Below, piece by piece: positions 8,438 through 17,751 of a stretch of 64,000 bases of DNA. The stretch comes from Fibrella forsythiae. Its GTDB lineage: Bacteria; Bacteroidota; Bacteroidia; Cytophagales; Spirosomataceae. The DNA lies in the NCBI RefSeq assembly GCF_017353175.1, contig NZ_JAFMYW010000002.1, positions 434,001 to 498,000 of the forward strand, given 5' to 3'. Both the position numbers and the translations under genes were made by a program. The notes beneath the pieces were generated by a model. It ran no database searches, had not been told where the DNA came from, and saw only the letters and a list, made by a program, of their open reading frames with translations. Position 1 is the stretch's first letter, and each line of letters starts with the position of its first letter.

Positions 8438-11389
8438 CTACCTTGGCCGACGGCCGCCGCCTCCGGCTGGTGTAGTTGTTGCCGGCGTGGCAGCTGGTTG
8501 CTGCTGGCCACCGTTGTCGCCGCCACCGCCGTCTTTCACGTCATCGTTGTTAACCGACCGTTTGCGGCGGTTTCCCCCGTCGAAGCTAAGTTTACCAAAC
8601 CGGTAGCTGAACGTCGCTCGGATACCCGCGTTGAACAGGTTCTGAATGCTTTCCTGCGAGAATACCACCGAACTCGACTCAGACCGCTGGGTAAAGGGGT
8701 GGTTGAAAATGTTTTCGCCAGCAATACCGAAGCTACCCCGCTTCTCATCAAATTCATGCCGCACACCGAAGCTGTAGAACATGAACCCGCCCTGATAGCC
8801 TTGTAGCAGGATCTGGCGACCTCGGGCAAACATATTGGCCTGAACGCCCCAGTTGTTTTTTAGTTGTAAACTGGCAAAGAGCCGTCCCGAAACCACGAAG
8901 CCGGAGTTGCTGGCCCGAAGCGCCAAGTTGGGGCTATTATTTGTTAAGGTCGAATAATAGACGTCGCCGCCGCCGCCTAACTGGAGCTTAGAGAATAGCG
9001 TAGCGTTACCAAACAGGTTGATCCCGTACGAGTTTTGCTGACCAATGTTTGCGTAAGTAGTCCGCAATACCTGTTGATAAACTGGATTGGTAACGTCGCC
9101 AAAATTCTGGTTGAGTGTGTCACGCACGCTCTCAATCGAGTTGTTGGTGAAGCGTGAGAACAGCGATATGTTCAGGTAAACCGATTTAATGTTGGTACTG
9201 GTGCTGAACTCAACATTATCGGTTAGTTCGGGGCTCAGTGATGGGTTACCCACCACGATATTTAACGGGTTGGCGGCGTTGACGTTGGGATTCAGGAATT
9301 GAATGCCCGGCCGTTGTAGCCGACGGTTATAGGCCAGTTTTATTGTCTTGCCACTTTTCAGGGCCTTCGAGATGTTGATGCTTGGTACTAGGTTGCTGTA
9401 GTTCGGAATCGAATCCAGCCGACGATTTAGCAGGGCATCTTCGCCTGTAGTCGTGCGTAGCCGTGCGTTGATAGCCGTATGCTCATAACGCGTCCCGATC
9501 TTCAGCGTATATTTACTGAGGGTCGTCATCGTATATGAGATGTAGCCAGCTACCACGTCCTGGTCATAGTCGAGCCCGTTGGGCTGACGATTGGGGTTGT
9601 TTGAGTAAGCGCCATTTTCGCCGGAAGCTATCAGGTAAGCGTAGTCGCTGCGTACCTGACGTAAAATACCCTTACCACCCATCTCCAGCAGTTGATTCGT
9701 TTTAAGCGGGGTTTGGTAATCAACCTGGAACGTTGACTCCTGATTGCGGCTTGTGTTATCATTTCGCTCGCGGCTCAGAATGCTCTGACTGGTAGCGGGA
9801 TCCAGAATGTTGGCGACGAAATTGTTTGTCCGGTTGTTCTGGCTGAACAGCGTCAGAATACTCAATTCCTGTTGAGGCTTATACGTTTTGGTGAAATCAA
9901 GGTTCACATCTACAGTACCCGATAAGTCCTTGACATCGACATCACGTACGCCCGTCCCAATAACTGAATTTGATAATACATTACTGCTGATAGTGGTCAG
10001 GTTATTCTGGAAATTCATCTGGTTCCGTGCCCCATAGCGAACGCTGGCTGTCAGGGCCGTCGTTTTGTTGATGTCGTAATCCCAGCCCAGTTGATACTGG
10101 CCAAACAAACCCTGGTTCAGAGTATTGGCTGTTTGGGTGGTTGATACGTTGCCGGTTCTCTGGCGATTCTCGAAACTACCCCGCACATTATAGTTGGCCC
10201 GGCCAAAACCGTTCAGTGAGAAGCCCATTTTACCGGTACGCAAGTTGCCCTGCAAGCCCAGGTTAGCCCCTCGGTTCCCCACGCCCGAGTCGAGGTTTAG
10301 GGTAAAGCCCTGGAGGTTGTTTTTCTTGGTGATGATGTTGATGATACCGGCTGAACCTTCCGCATCGTACTTAGCCGAGGGGCTGGTAATCACCTCTACG
10401 CTCTTGATCATGTCGGCCGGAATCTGCTTCAACGCATCGGCCACGCTGCTGGCGACAATCGTACTGGGTTTGTTATTAATCAACACACGTACATTGCTGC
10501 TACCCCGTAAGCTAACGTTGCCATCGAGATCGACGGTGAGCAAGGGAACTTTGCGCATGATATCCGTGGCGTCACCACCTTTCGATGTCAAATCACGCTC
10601 GGCGTTGTAGACCAACCGGTCAACTTTTTCTTCAACGATGGCAGCCTGCCCCGTCACAACCACTTCTTTCAGGTTGCGAACTTCAGGCGCCAGCGAAATT
10701 GAGCCCAGATTGACGTCGGCTCCACGAGCCTCGACCACAACGCGGGGTACAATCTGATTGCGATAGCCAACAAAAGATACCAGCAATCGGAACGTACCTG
10801 AGGCCACCCGGGTCATCGTGAACTTGCCTTGGGCATCGCAGACCGCACCATCAATGGGGCGGTTGGTCGCGATATTGACCAGCGCAACCGACGCGAACTC
10901 GACGGGTTGCTTGGTTAATGAGTCGAGCACAATGCCAGATACCCTGCCATTGCCACGAGGAACATCTTCCGGACCAGCTACACCCTGGGTTGGCGGTGCC
11001 TGCTGTGGCTGACCGTTACCAAAGCCCGGACTGGCTGGCGTAGCAGGCGGCAAACCAGTTGTCGACATGGTTCCTGTTGGTGTGCCAACGGTAGCCGGAG
11101 CGCCCGTAGTACTCATTGGCAGCGCGGTCGTTCCAGTGCTCATACTGGCCGGAGCTGCTGAGACAGCCTGCCGCCTTGTGCTGTCGGTAATGGTTGTATC
11201 AACCCCGGGAAGGCCGGAGATTGGCGACCCTGCCGATGGCAGGCCAATAACCGTAGGCTCAGCAGCTACCGGGGCCGTTGTTCCGCTGGCGGGTGTTGTT
11301 GATGATGGTTGTGTCTGCGCCCGGGCGTTTTGCAGATGAAGGGTACCTAAACAAATCCCAAGTAATGCAGTAAGTATTCTCTTTTTCAT
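8438..11389 (-). CDS. TonB-dependent outer-membrane receptor
   Basis: The 983-residue product has a signal peptide (1-25, cut near 'ARAQ'), then about 125 residues of Thr/Pro/Gly-rich low complexity. A carboxypeptidase-regulatory-like beta-sandwich follows (about 150-230, 'GRVSGIVLDSLTKQPVEFA'), then a plug ('VVVTGQ', 'LRGSSNVRVLINNKPS', 'IEVITSPSAKYDAEGSAGIINIITKK'-like sequence at about 240-355) and a C-terminal beta-barrel. The last 45 residues are a Gly/Pro/Gln/Thr-rich tail after the final barrel strand. The architecture resembles outer-membrane beta-barrel family receptors rather than SusC, and no SusD partner is nearby. The substrate is unknown. Confidence 0.9.
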   Translation of the reverse strand: MKKRILTALLGICLGTLHLQNARAQTQPSSTTPASGTTAPVAAEPTVIGLPSAGSPISGLPGVDTTITDSTRRQAVSAAPASMSTGTTALPMSTTGAPATVGTPTGTMSTTGLPPATPASPGFGNGQPQQAPPTQGVAGPEDVPRGNGRVSGIVLDSLTKQPVEFASVALVNIATNRPIDGAVCDAQGKFTMTRVASGTFRLLVSFVGYRNQIVPRVVVEARGADVNLGSISLAPEVRNLKEVVVTGQAAIVEEKVDRLVYNAERDLTSKGGDATDIMRKVPLLTVDLDGNVSLRGSSNVRVLINNKPSTIVASSVADALKQIPADMIKSVEVITSPSAKYDAEGSAGIINIITKKNNLQGFTLNLDSGVGNRGANLGLQGNLRTGKMGFSLNGFGRANYNVRGSFENRQRTGNVSTTQTANTLNQGLFGQYQLGWDYDINKTTALTASVRYGARNQMNFQNNLTTISSNVLSNSVIGTGVRDVDVKDLSGTVDVNLDFTKTYKPQQELSILTLFSQNNRTNNFVANILDPATSQSILSRERNDNTSRNQESTFQVDYQTPLKTNQLLEMGGKGILRQVRSDYAYLIASGENGAYSNNPNRQPNGLDYDQDVVAGYISYTMTTLSKYTLKIGTRYEHTAINARLRTTTGEDALLNRRLDSIPNYSNLVPSINISKALKSGKTIKLAYNRRLQRPGIQFLNPNVNAANPLNIVVGNPSLSPELTDNVEFSTSTNIKSVYLNISLFSRFTNNSIESVRDTLNQNFGDVTNPVYQQVLRTTYANIGQQNSYGINLFGNATLFSKLQLGGGGDVYYSTLTNNSPNLALRASNSGFVVSGRLFASLQLKNNWGVQANMFARGRQILLQGYQGGFMFYSFGVRHEFDEKRGSFGIAGENIFNHPFTQRSESSSVVFSQESIQNLFNAGIRATFSYRFGKLSFDGGNRRKRSVNNDDVKDGGGGDNGGQQQPAATPATTTPAGGGGRRPR

Positions 11390-11584
11390 GAAAGTTGGTT
11401 GTAACGTCGAGTAGAGGCAACAGGCTACTAATCACATAACTAAATAGATAGGAAAGCGGCTTGTGTGTTGCGCGGAAACGGGCGAAACTGCAAAGGTAAA
11501 GCCGGTTTGTGCCGACGAATAGCCTGATCTACACATTGAATCCATTCTTTACGGAGTGGCCCATTAGTTGGATGAGCGGTCATT

Positions 11585-12325
11585 TTAGGCCACCAAACCG
11601 CTTGCATTGCTCAGTTCCGGATAGGTGAATGGCGCCAATACCTCGGGTACGTTGGTCGATTCTGTCCGCGACGTAATGCGTTTACTGATCGACTGGCTGT
11701 GCATTTGTTTGGCTGGGTACGTTGTCGACAGCAAATGCAGGGCATCGCGTTCAGTCAGGTCCTCGTGTAGCCAGGTACGTTCGGCGTCGGGTGTGAGCAC
11801 GCAGGGCATTCGTTTTTTCTCATTGTGCACCGCCGCCAGCAGCGAATTTGCATCGGTAGTCAGGAGCGAAAATGTGGTGATAATTTCGCCGCTGTCCGGG
11901 TCGGCCCATTCGTCCCACAGGCCGGCAATGCTGGTGATGGGTTGGTCGGTGGTGAGGTAAAAGGGGTACTTCATCTTGCCGTTGGTGTGCCATTCGAAGA
12001 AACCCGTGACAGGAATAAGGCAGCGTTTTGCCTGTTTGGCTGCCTGCCGGAACGACGGTTTCTCGTAGATCGTTTCCGACCGGGCGTTGATGGTCTGGGT
12101 ACGTAGTTTATCCGCGTCTGCTTTCGATTTCACCCAGTGCGGAATCAATCCCCAGCGGATGGCCCTGAACTGATCGGGTTGCTGATGGGTAAGAACCGGA
12201 TAGGCCGGAAAGCTGTATGCGTTGATATGATACGTTGGTGCAAAGTCAATTGCAGGCGGCATGGTCGCGTCGAATCGGGCTTCAAGCGCAGTCGCATCGG
12301 CTACTAAGGAAGTATGAAAACACAT
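11585..12325 (-). CDS. SRAP (YedK/HMCES-like) abasic-site protein
   Basis: The SOS response-associated peptidase family forms a covalent crosslink to abasic sites in single-stranded DNA through a cysteine exposed at position 2. The frame is open to 12352, but only the ATG at 12325 puts Cys at residue 2 (MCFHTS), so this start is chosen; the product is 246 residues. Other family motifs are visible: 'INARSETIYEKPSF' (Asn and Glu), 'TGFFEWH' (Glu) and 'AVHNEKKRMPCVL' (His). It is transcribed divergently from hslU across a structured 212-bp gap. Confidence 0.93.
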   Translation of the reverse strand: MCFHTSLVADATALEARFDATMPPAIDFAPTYHINAYSFPAYPVLTHQQPDQFRAIRWGLIPHWVKSKADADKLRTQTINARSETIYEKPSFRQAAKQAKRCLIPVTGFFEWHTNGKMKYPFYLTTDQPITSIAGLWDEWADPDSGEIITTFSLLTTDANSLLAAVHNEKKRMPCVLTPDAERTWLHEDLTERDALHLLSTTYPAKQMHSQSISKRITSRTESTNVPEVLAPFTYPELSNASGLVA

Positions 12326-12341
12326 AGGCAATGAACAGTTG

Positions 12342-12443
12342 ACAGTTATCAATGAACAGTTATCCGTGAGTAAGGTTATTTAACTGTGGCCTACGGTCGT
12401 TAGCGTAGCCACTGATAACTAATAACTGTTCATTGGTAACTGT
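12342..12443. repeat. Nested inverted repeat in divergent intergenic region
   Basis: Arms at 12342-12363 and 12422-12443 pair over 22 bp with one mismatch. Nested inside is a second hairpin (12386-12412, stems GTGGC.CTACG / CGTAG.CCAC). The outer arm carries the direct repeat ATGAACAGTT (12331-12340 and 12352-12361). It lies between divergent start codons, so it is not a simple terminator; an operator or repeat relic is possible. Confidence 0.6.
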
Positions 12444-12537
12444 TTTTTGCACCATTTGCCGGTTACGGTGTTATTTTAATAATAAGAGTCGTAGACGGAA
12501 GCGCCTTCCCCTTTAACTCCCGCCTCTTTACTTTCGC

Positions 12538-13938
12538 ATGTCTGAACTCATTCGTGACCTTACACCCCGGCAGATTGTTGCCGAACTGAATCAATACATT
12601 ATCGGCCAGCATGAGGCCAAGCGCAACGTGGCGATTGCCCTGCGAAACCGTTGGCGGCGGATGAATGCCCCTGCCGACATGCAACGCGAGATTACACCCA
12701 ACAATATTCTGATGATCGGTGCCACGGGCGTCGGTAAAACCGAGATCGCCCGTCGACTGGCCAAACTCGCCGACGCTCCTTTTGTGAAAGTGGAAGCCTC
12801 GAAGTTTACCGAGGTTGGGTACGTTGGTCGCGATGTAGAAAGTATGGTGCGCGACCTGGTCGAGCAGGCCGTCAATATGGTCAGAACGGCCAAAAAAGAA
12901 GCCGTTCAGGTACGTGCCCAGCAAATTGTTGAAGACCTTATCCTGGATATCCTGATTCCTCCCGTGAAGGGTGCCAACGGCGGTAATCTGGTCGGTTTCA
13001 GCACGGAAAATAGCGACGGGGTGCCTGATTCTGATGCTGAACTCAATGAACGTACCCGCGAACGGTTCCGTAAGAAAATCCAGTCGGGCGAGTTAGACGA
13101 TCGTAAGATCGACATCGACGTACACCAGCAGTCGACTCCCAATATCGGCGTAATGGGCGGTTCGATCGATGAATTGTCGATGATGAACATTCAGGAAATG
13201 ATTGGTGGCATGATGCCCAAAAAAGGCAAAAAGCGTAAAGTAACCATCGCCGAAGCCCGCAAGATCATGCTCGACGAAGAAGCCGCCAAACTCATTGATA
13301 TGGATGAGGTAAAGGAAGAAGCCATTCAGAAAGCGCAGAATACGGGGATTATTTTCATCGACGAAATTGACAAGATCGCCGCCAGCCGGTCGGGTGGTTC
13401 AGGTGGCCCCGACGTCAGCCGTGAAGGCGTTCAACGCGATCTGCTGCCGATTGTGGAAGGCTCATCAGTAAACACGAAATATGGTGTAGTGCAAACCGAC
13501 CATATCCTGTTCGTGGCAGCAGGGGCGTTTCACGTAGCCAAACCGTCGGACCTGATTCCTGAATTGCAGGGACGTTTTCCAATTCGGGTAGAGCTCCAGA
13601 GCCTGTCGGAGGATGATTTTTACCAGATTCTCCGCGAGCCGAAAAATGCATTAACCAAGCAGTACGAAGCTATGCTGGCCGCCGAGGGCGTTACGTTGAT
13701 CTTCACCGACGAGTCGATGCGCGAGATGGCCAGAATTGCCTTCGATGTGAACGCTGAAGTAGAAAATATTGGAGCACGTCGCCTGCAAACGGTGCTGAGT
13801 CAGTTGCTCAATGAATTCATGTACGACATTCCGGATAGTATCCCATCGGGATCAACGGTAGAAGTCACGAAGGAACTGGTGCAGGAGCGCCTGTCTGGTC
13901 TGGTCAAGAACCGCGACCTGAGCCAGTATATTTTATAA
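12538..13938 (+). CDS. hslU: ATP-dependent protease ATPase subunit HslU
   Basis: HslU is the AAA+ unfoldase ring that feeds proteins to the HslV peptidase. The 466-residue product has the family's opening (TPRQIV..L..YIIGQ..AK), Walker A GATGVGKT at 61-68, 'EVGYVGRDVE' pore region, and Walker B 'IIFIDEIDKIA' at about 277-287. It also has the sensor/arginine-finger region 'ELQGRFPIRVEL' and the C-terminal tail ending YIL that docks into HslV. The length is normal. hslV is not adjacent, unlike the common hslVU order. Confidence 0.97.
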   Translation: MSELIRDLTPRQIVAELNQYIIGQHEAKRNVAIALRNRWRRMNAPADMQREITPNNILMIGATGVGKTEIARRLAKLADAPFVKVEASKFTEVGYVGRDVESMVRDLVEQAVNMVRTAKKEAVQVRAQQIVEDLILDILIPPVKGANGGNLVGFSTENSDGVPDSDAELNERTRERFRKKIQSGELDDRKIDIDVHQQSTPNIGVMGGSIDELSMMNIQEMIGGMMPKKGKKRKVTIAEARKIMLDEEAAKLIDMDEVKEEAIQKAQNTGIIFIDEIDKIAASRSGGSGGPDVSREGVQRDLLPIVEGSSVNTKYGVVQTDHILFVAAGAFHVAKPSDLIPELQGRFPIRVELQSLSEDDFYQILREPKNALTKQYEAMLAAEGVTLIFTDESMREMARIAFDVNAEVENIGARRLQTVLSQLLNEFMYDIPDSIPSGSTVEVTKELVQERLSGLVKNRDLSQYIL

Positions 13939-13954
13939 ATTAGTTGAGGAGGTC

Positions 13955-13996
13955 AGATCGAACGGCACAGAATAGTTCGCTTTTGCCGTTTGATCT
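13955..13996. terminator. Bidirectional hairpin between hslU and kinase gene
   Basis: Arms of 13 bp (13955-13967 and 13984-13996, one mismatch) lie between two converging genes and touch the kinase stop codon. It probably terminates both transcripts. Confidence 0.65.
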
Positions 13997-15272
13997 AGTC
14001 AGCCTGCAGCGGAAAATCGATCGTGATGGTTGCCCCTCGGCCTGGGGCACTTTCGATAACCAGGCTACCTCCATTGAGTTTCACGAATTCCCGGCACAAT
14101 TCGAGTCCGAGCCCCGTTCCTTTTTCGCCGTTGGTGCCATACTGGCTGGTTACTACCCCATCTGGCTGGTTACCAACGCCATGAATAGGCATACCTACAC
14201 CCGAATCCTGAATAATGAAAAAGGAGCGGTTGTTGTGTGTTCGTGTTGAGATCTGGATCGTTCCTCCCGGGTGGGTGAATTTGATGGCATTGTGTAGCAG
14301 ATTACGCATAATAGCCGACAGTTGATGCTCATCGACACAGGCTCTGGCTGTGTCAAGTTTTGTTGTCACGGTAAGCCCTTTGCTCTCAATATTGACCAGA
14401 TACAGGTTCAGAACAAATTGAGCTACTGTTGATAGATCCAGCGGGCTGGGTTGGGTTCTGGTACGATTGCGTTGTAACATGGCCCATTGCAAGAGGTTGT
14501 TGAGGGTTTGATACACGCCATCAACCAGTTGTATGAGTTGATCGGTACGCTGGCCAAACCGAAGGGGCGACGTATAGCCAGCCTGAAGCGTGTTGAGTTG
14601 CGTTTTTAACCCGGCGATTGGGCTGAGTAGGTCATGGCCAATGATCGTGAAAAGTTTATCTTTCGTCGAATTCATTCGCAATAACTCTGTATTCTGTTCC
14701 CTGACTGCCAGTTGCATTTGCAGGACGGTACTTTTTACAGCATACCCGACGTAGGCCAGCGCGCCGAAAACTGCCCCACCATTAATGAGTTGACCAAGCT
14801 CAAAGGGAGTTTCGATAAAGTGAAAGGCTGCTAGCCTGGTTAACAGGTAATTGATCCCTAGAAATAGGTTGATTATAGATGACGTTTTTCCATCCATCAG
14901 GATAACGGAAAAGAAGCCGATCAGAATAAAATTAAGTTCGATGTGGCTATCAATGTGGGTGGTCAGGCGGACGTATAACCACCAAATGGCATTGATGTAT
15001 AGCGTGCTCAGGAATGCCCAGCAAGCTAAGTTGACCTTAAGCTTATAAATGAGCCACACCGTTGGTAGAAAAGTGATAAGTGACAGGGAAATCTGGAAGG
15101 CTCTGTCTGGTTTCAGGAAAAAGGCGTTGGTGGCAATAACAAATACCGACACGGTAAGGCCAAAGTGGGTGATGTGGAACAGGGAAATATACCGTAGTCT
15201 GTCGAATGAAGAAAGTCTGTTAAGGTAATCATTGGCATAGAGCCTCGACAGTACCCAATTAGTCTGTTTCAT
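13995..15272 (-). CDS. Membrane sensor histidine kinase
   Basis: The product (about 425 residues from the ATG at 15272; the frame is open to 15332) has about six membrane segments in its first 180 residues with short loops, so it probably senses within or near the membrane. A short coiled region leads to the HisKA box 'TIIGHDLLSPIAG' (His about residue 218). The HATPase_c domain follows: N-box 'RNLLHNAIKFTHPGG', G1 'QDSGVGM', G2 'GEKGTGLGLELC'. No response regulator lies next to it. The signal is unknown. Confidence 0.88.
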   Translation of the reverse strand: MKQTNWVLSRLYANDYLNRLSSFDRLRYISLFHITHFGLTVSVFVIATNAFFLKPDRAFQISLSLITFLPTVWLIYKLKVNLACWAFLSTLYINAIWWLYVRLTTHIDSHIELNFILIGFFSVILMDGKTSSIINLFLGINYLLTRLAAFHFIETPFELGQLINGGAVFGALAYVGYAVKSTVLQMQLAVREQNTELLRMNSTKDKLFTIIGHDLLSPIAGLKTQLNTLQAGYTSPLRFGQRTDQLIQLVDGVYQTLNNLLQWAMLQRNRTRTQPSPLDLSTVAQFVLNLYLVNIESKGLTVTTKLDTARACVDEHQLSAIMRNLLHNAIKFTHPGGTIQISTRTHNNRSFFIIQDSGVGMPIHGVGNQPDGVVTSQYGTNGEKGTGLGLELCREFVKLNGGSLVIESAPGRGATITIDFPLQAD

Positions 15273-15574
15273 GATGTACTCATTTATCGATGAATTCGTG
15301 TTGCCGTCTGCAGGCACGAACAGGGGTAACATGTAGTGATTAGACGTAGTGGGCCCTGTATGTAGCGAAAGACAGAGAGTTTGTAATATGAACAGCGATT
15401 ATCGATGACGTACGACTACCGCTATTGCCCGCCATGCCTGGTGCTCGCGGAACCGGTCAGTTACTTTACCGTGCGTTTAGAAGCATCAGATTACAAGCAA
15501 TGAAAAGCCGTTTGCTAGTTTTAAGCAGCTAACCGGGAAGTAATGTTAGTTCTGCTACCGTTACCTTCCCACTC

Positions 15575-16762
15575 ATGAACACTGAACGTTTACCAAGTTT
15601 ACGCCCCCCAACAAACCGGTTCAATACCTTTTGGTGGGCTGGTTATGAATGTACCGACCAGCAAAATGCCTTCGGCAACCGCGTCGATTTTTTACCCCTC
15701 ACCGGCCACCTCGACCGGCTTGACGATGATTATCAGGATATTGCCAACGTCAATATCCGTACCGTCCGAGAGGGTATCCGCTGGAGTCAGGTTGAACAAC
15801 GGGCTTATGTCTATGACTGGTCGTCGGTAAGGCACATGCTTCAGCGTGGTAACGCATTGGGGATTCAGCAAATCTGGGATATCTGCCACTTTGGTTACCC
15901 CGATGACCTGACACCCCTTCACCCGATGTTTGCCCGGCGTTTCGCCGCTATCTGCCGTGCATTTGTGCCGGTTTATCGCGAAACATACCCAGACGGACCT
16001 CTGATTGTAACGCCCATCAATGAAGTGAGTTTTATTTCGTGGCTTGGCGGCGATGTATGCGGTACCTCGCCCTATTGTACAAAACAGGGCTTCGAGGTCA
16101 AGATCGGGTTGATTCGGGCGTATATCGAAGGCATTGCAGCCATGCGGGAAATAGACCCGAACATTGTGGTCATGACAACCGAACCACTGGTCAATATGGT
16201 GCCGCCGCTCAACGCTAACCGGTCTGAAATCGTCAACGCAAAACGGGCTCACGACAATCAGTACCAGGCCGTCGATATGCTTCTGGGGCGTTTGCATCCC
16301 GAACTGGGTGGCCGACCCGATATGGTCGATATCGTTGGCGTAAATTTCTATTATAACAACCAATGGGAGTTGCCCAGCTACCAGTTGTTGCCGTGGGGAA
16401 ATGAAGGGCGTGATCCGCGATTCAGGCCCTTACATCAGCTTTTTTTGGAAGTGTACAAACGCTACCGCAAACCGATCGTGCTCAGCGAAACCAGCCACCC
16501 CGGCATTGACCGCCCCGCCTGGACACGAATGATTGCCCGCGAGTGTGTAAAGGCCCGGCAGGCAGGTATACCACTCGAGGGCGTCTGCCTCTACCCAATT
16601 ATCGACCGCCCCGATTGGGATCAACTCACGCCCTGGCACCGTGCTGGCCTGTGGGACGCTGCTCCCCTGGGTACTGATCTAGCCATGGGTAACGTACCTG
16701 GAAGGCATCTCTATCAACCTTATGCCGAGGCGTTGACAGAAGCGCAGGCAATGGTAGGGTAG
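15575..16762 (+). CDS. Clan GH-A type glycoside hydrolase (GH1/GH5-like)
   Basis: The 395-residue product lacks a signal peptide, so it is probably cytoplasmic. It has the (beta/alpha)8-barrel pattern of clan GH-A. 'VREGIRWSQVE' recalls strand 2 of beta-glucosidases, 'TPINEVSF' (Asn-Glu at 149-150) is the likely acid/base site, and 'IVLSETSHPG' (Glu about 305) the likely nucleophile. Related proteins are sometimes annotated as beta-glucosidase-like. The substrate is not predictable. It stands alone on the plus strand with its own hairpin terminator. Confidence 0.75.
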   Translation: MNTERLPSLRPPTNRFNTFWWAGYECTDQQNAFGNRVDFLPLTGHLDRLDDDYQDIANVNIRTVREGIRWSQVEQRAYVYDWSSVRHMLQRGNALGIQQIWDICHFGYPDDLTPLHPMFARRFAAICRAFVPVYRETYPDGPLIVTPINEVSFISWLGGDVCGTSPYCTKQGFEVKIGLIRAYIEGIAAMREIDPNIVVMTTEPLVNMVPPLNANRSEIVNAKRAHDNQYQAVDMLLGRLHPELGGRPDMVDIVGVNFYYNNQWELPSYQLLPWGNEGRDPRFRPLHQLFLEVYKRYRKPIVLSETSHPGIDRPAWTRMIARECVKARQAGIPLEGVCLYPIIDRPDWDQLTPWHRAGLWDAAPLGTDLAMGNVPGRHLYQPYAEALTEAQAMVG

Positions 16763-16770
16763 CTTGTAGC

Positions 16771-16804
16771 AAAAAGGGCCAATCTGAGAAGAGAGGCCCT
16801 TTTT
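16771..16804. terminator. Intrinsic terminator
   Basis: Perfect 10-bp arms AAAAAGGGCC / GGCCCTTTTT (16771-16780 and 16795-16804) lie 9 bp past the glycosidase stop. The symmetrical A/T flanks would also serve the opposite strand. Confidence 0.85.
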
Positions 16805-16821
16805 GATGATGGGAGTACTGT

Positions 16822-17751
16822 CTATTCTCGCTCGTTTTTAAGCTGGGTAATGTATATGTTAACCTTGTCAACCGGTAACTCCAGGGCTGTTGCAATGAGG
16901 CTGGCTTCCATCTTCAGTTTCAACATTGCTATTACAGCCTTACGGTTTGCTTGCTCAATACCTGGCTCGATACCTTTCAGTACACCTTCCTGAATAAGTT
17001 GTTCGTAAAGCGACATACTGTAGTTGTTTGCTTGTCTAGAAACGTTCTAAAAGATAACCACTACTTCTGCTTTTGTCAAGGCGGTCACCCAGGTCAGATA
17101 GATAAGTGACGTTCGGAAAAAATATTCGCCCCGTTCATCGGCCAGCAGCCGGTTAATCCCGTCGGCGATTGAATGAGAGCGATTTTTCCAGTAAACGTCG
17201 TTGTCGACTGTTCTGTAACAAAACACCGGTTAATCGGGCATAGTCTGTCTTGAAACTAGGTAACCTGTCCAGTATCGTCGATAGGTCTATCATACATAAT
17301 CAAAGTCAGGTACGTAGGGGGGGCAACGGTTTCTGGCAAGAGCTCGAAATAAGCCCGCATATCGCGCTTCTGCCAGCGCCGTCTGCCGTGGTAAACCACT
17401 ACCGGAATAATAGGGAGTACTGGTTTCTTCTCCGAAAGCTGTGTATCCCATACCGTAAGCATATACCGATTCAACTGAAAATGAATGTATGGCTCGGTGT
17501 AGCTTTTGTGTTCAGGTAGCACCGCAATCCGCACGGCCCGATCGTTCAGGCGGGCTGTAAAAACCAGATCAGCGAAATGCTCGCTGAGGGATTCATCCGT
17601 ATAGCTATCAAACGCCCGTTCCAGCGATGAAAAGTCTAGCTGGTTACGGAGCGTTTGATAGCTACACGTTCAGGAAATCGGCCAGAATGTCGACTTGCGA
17701 GAAGGTTTCCCTGACATAACGGTCGTGTGGATTGTCGGTATTACTCGTCAT
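16822..17751 (-). pseudogene. Degraded Rpn-family nuclease/transposase gene
   Basis: Fragments of one roughly 310-residue PD-(D/E)XK (Rpn, recombination-promoting nuclease) protein can be read in order. The N-terminus starts at 17751 (MTSNTDNPHDRYVRETFSQ..). The core lies at about 17640-17256 ('LDFSSLERAFDSYTDE', 'PVLPIIPVVVYHGRRRW'). The C-terminal part lies at about 17230-16822 ('YFFRTSLIYLTWV', 'MSLYEQLIQEG', Gly/Glu-rich end). The frame is broken by a stop and shift near 17655-17668, a second shift near 17230-17256, and an in-frame TAG at 17047-17049. The family is seen in pieces; inactivity is inferred. Confidence 0.88.
17598..17668. repeat. Short inverted repeat inside the Rpn pseudogene
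   Basis: Arms 17598-17615 and 17651-17668 are 18 bp with one mismatch. The first arm is intact coding sequence (ERAFDSYTDE region). The second replaces the expected coding sequence and creates the stop and frameshift. Confidence 0.8.

Noticed and set aside
16822-17751. Separate small genes at 16822-17016 and 17256-17534
   Set aside because: Both pieces align in order with one Rpn-family protein and are better explained as fragments of one broken gene.
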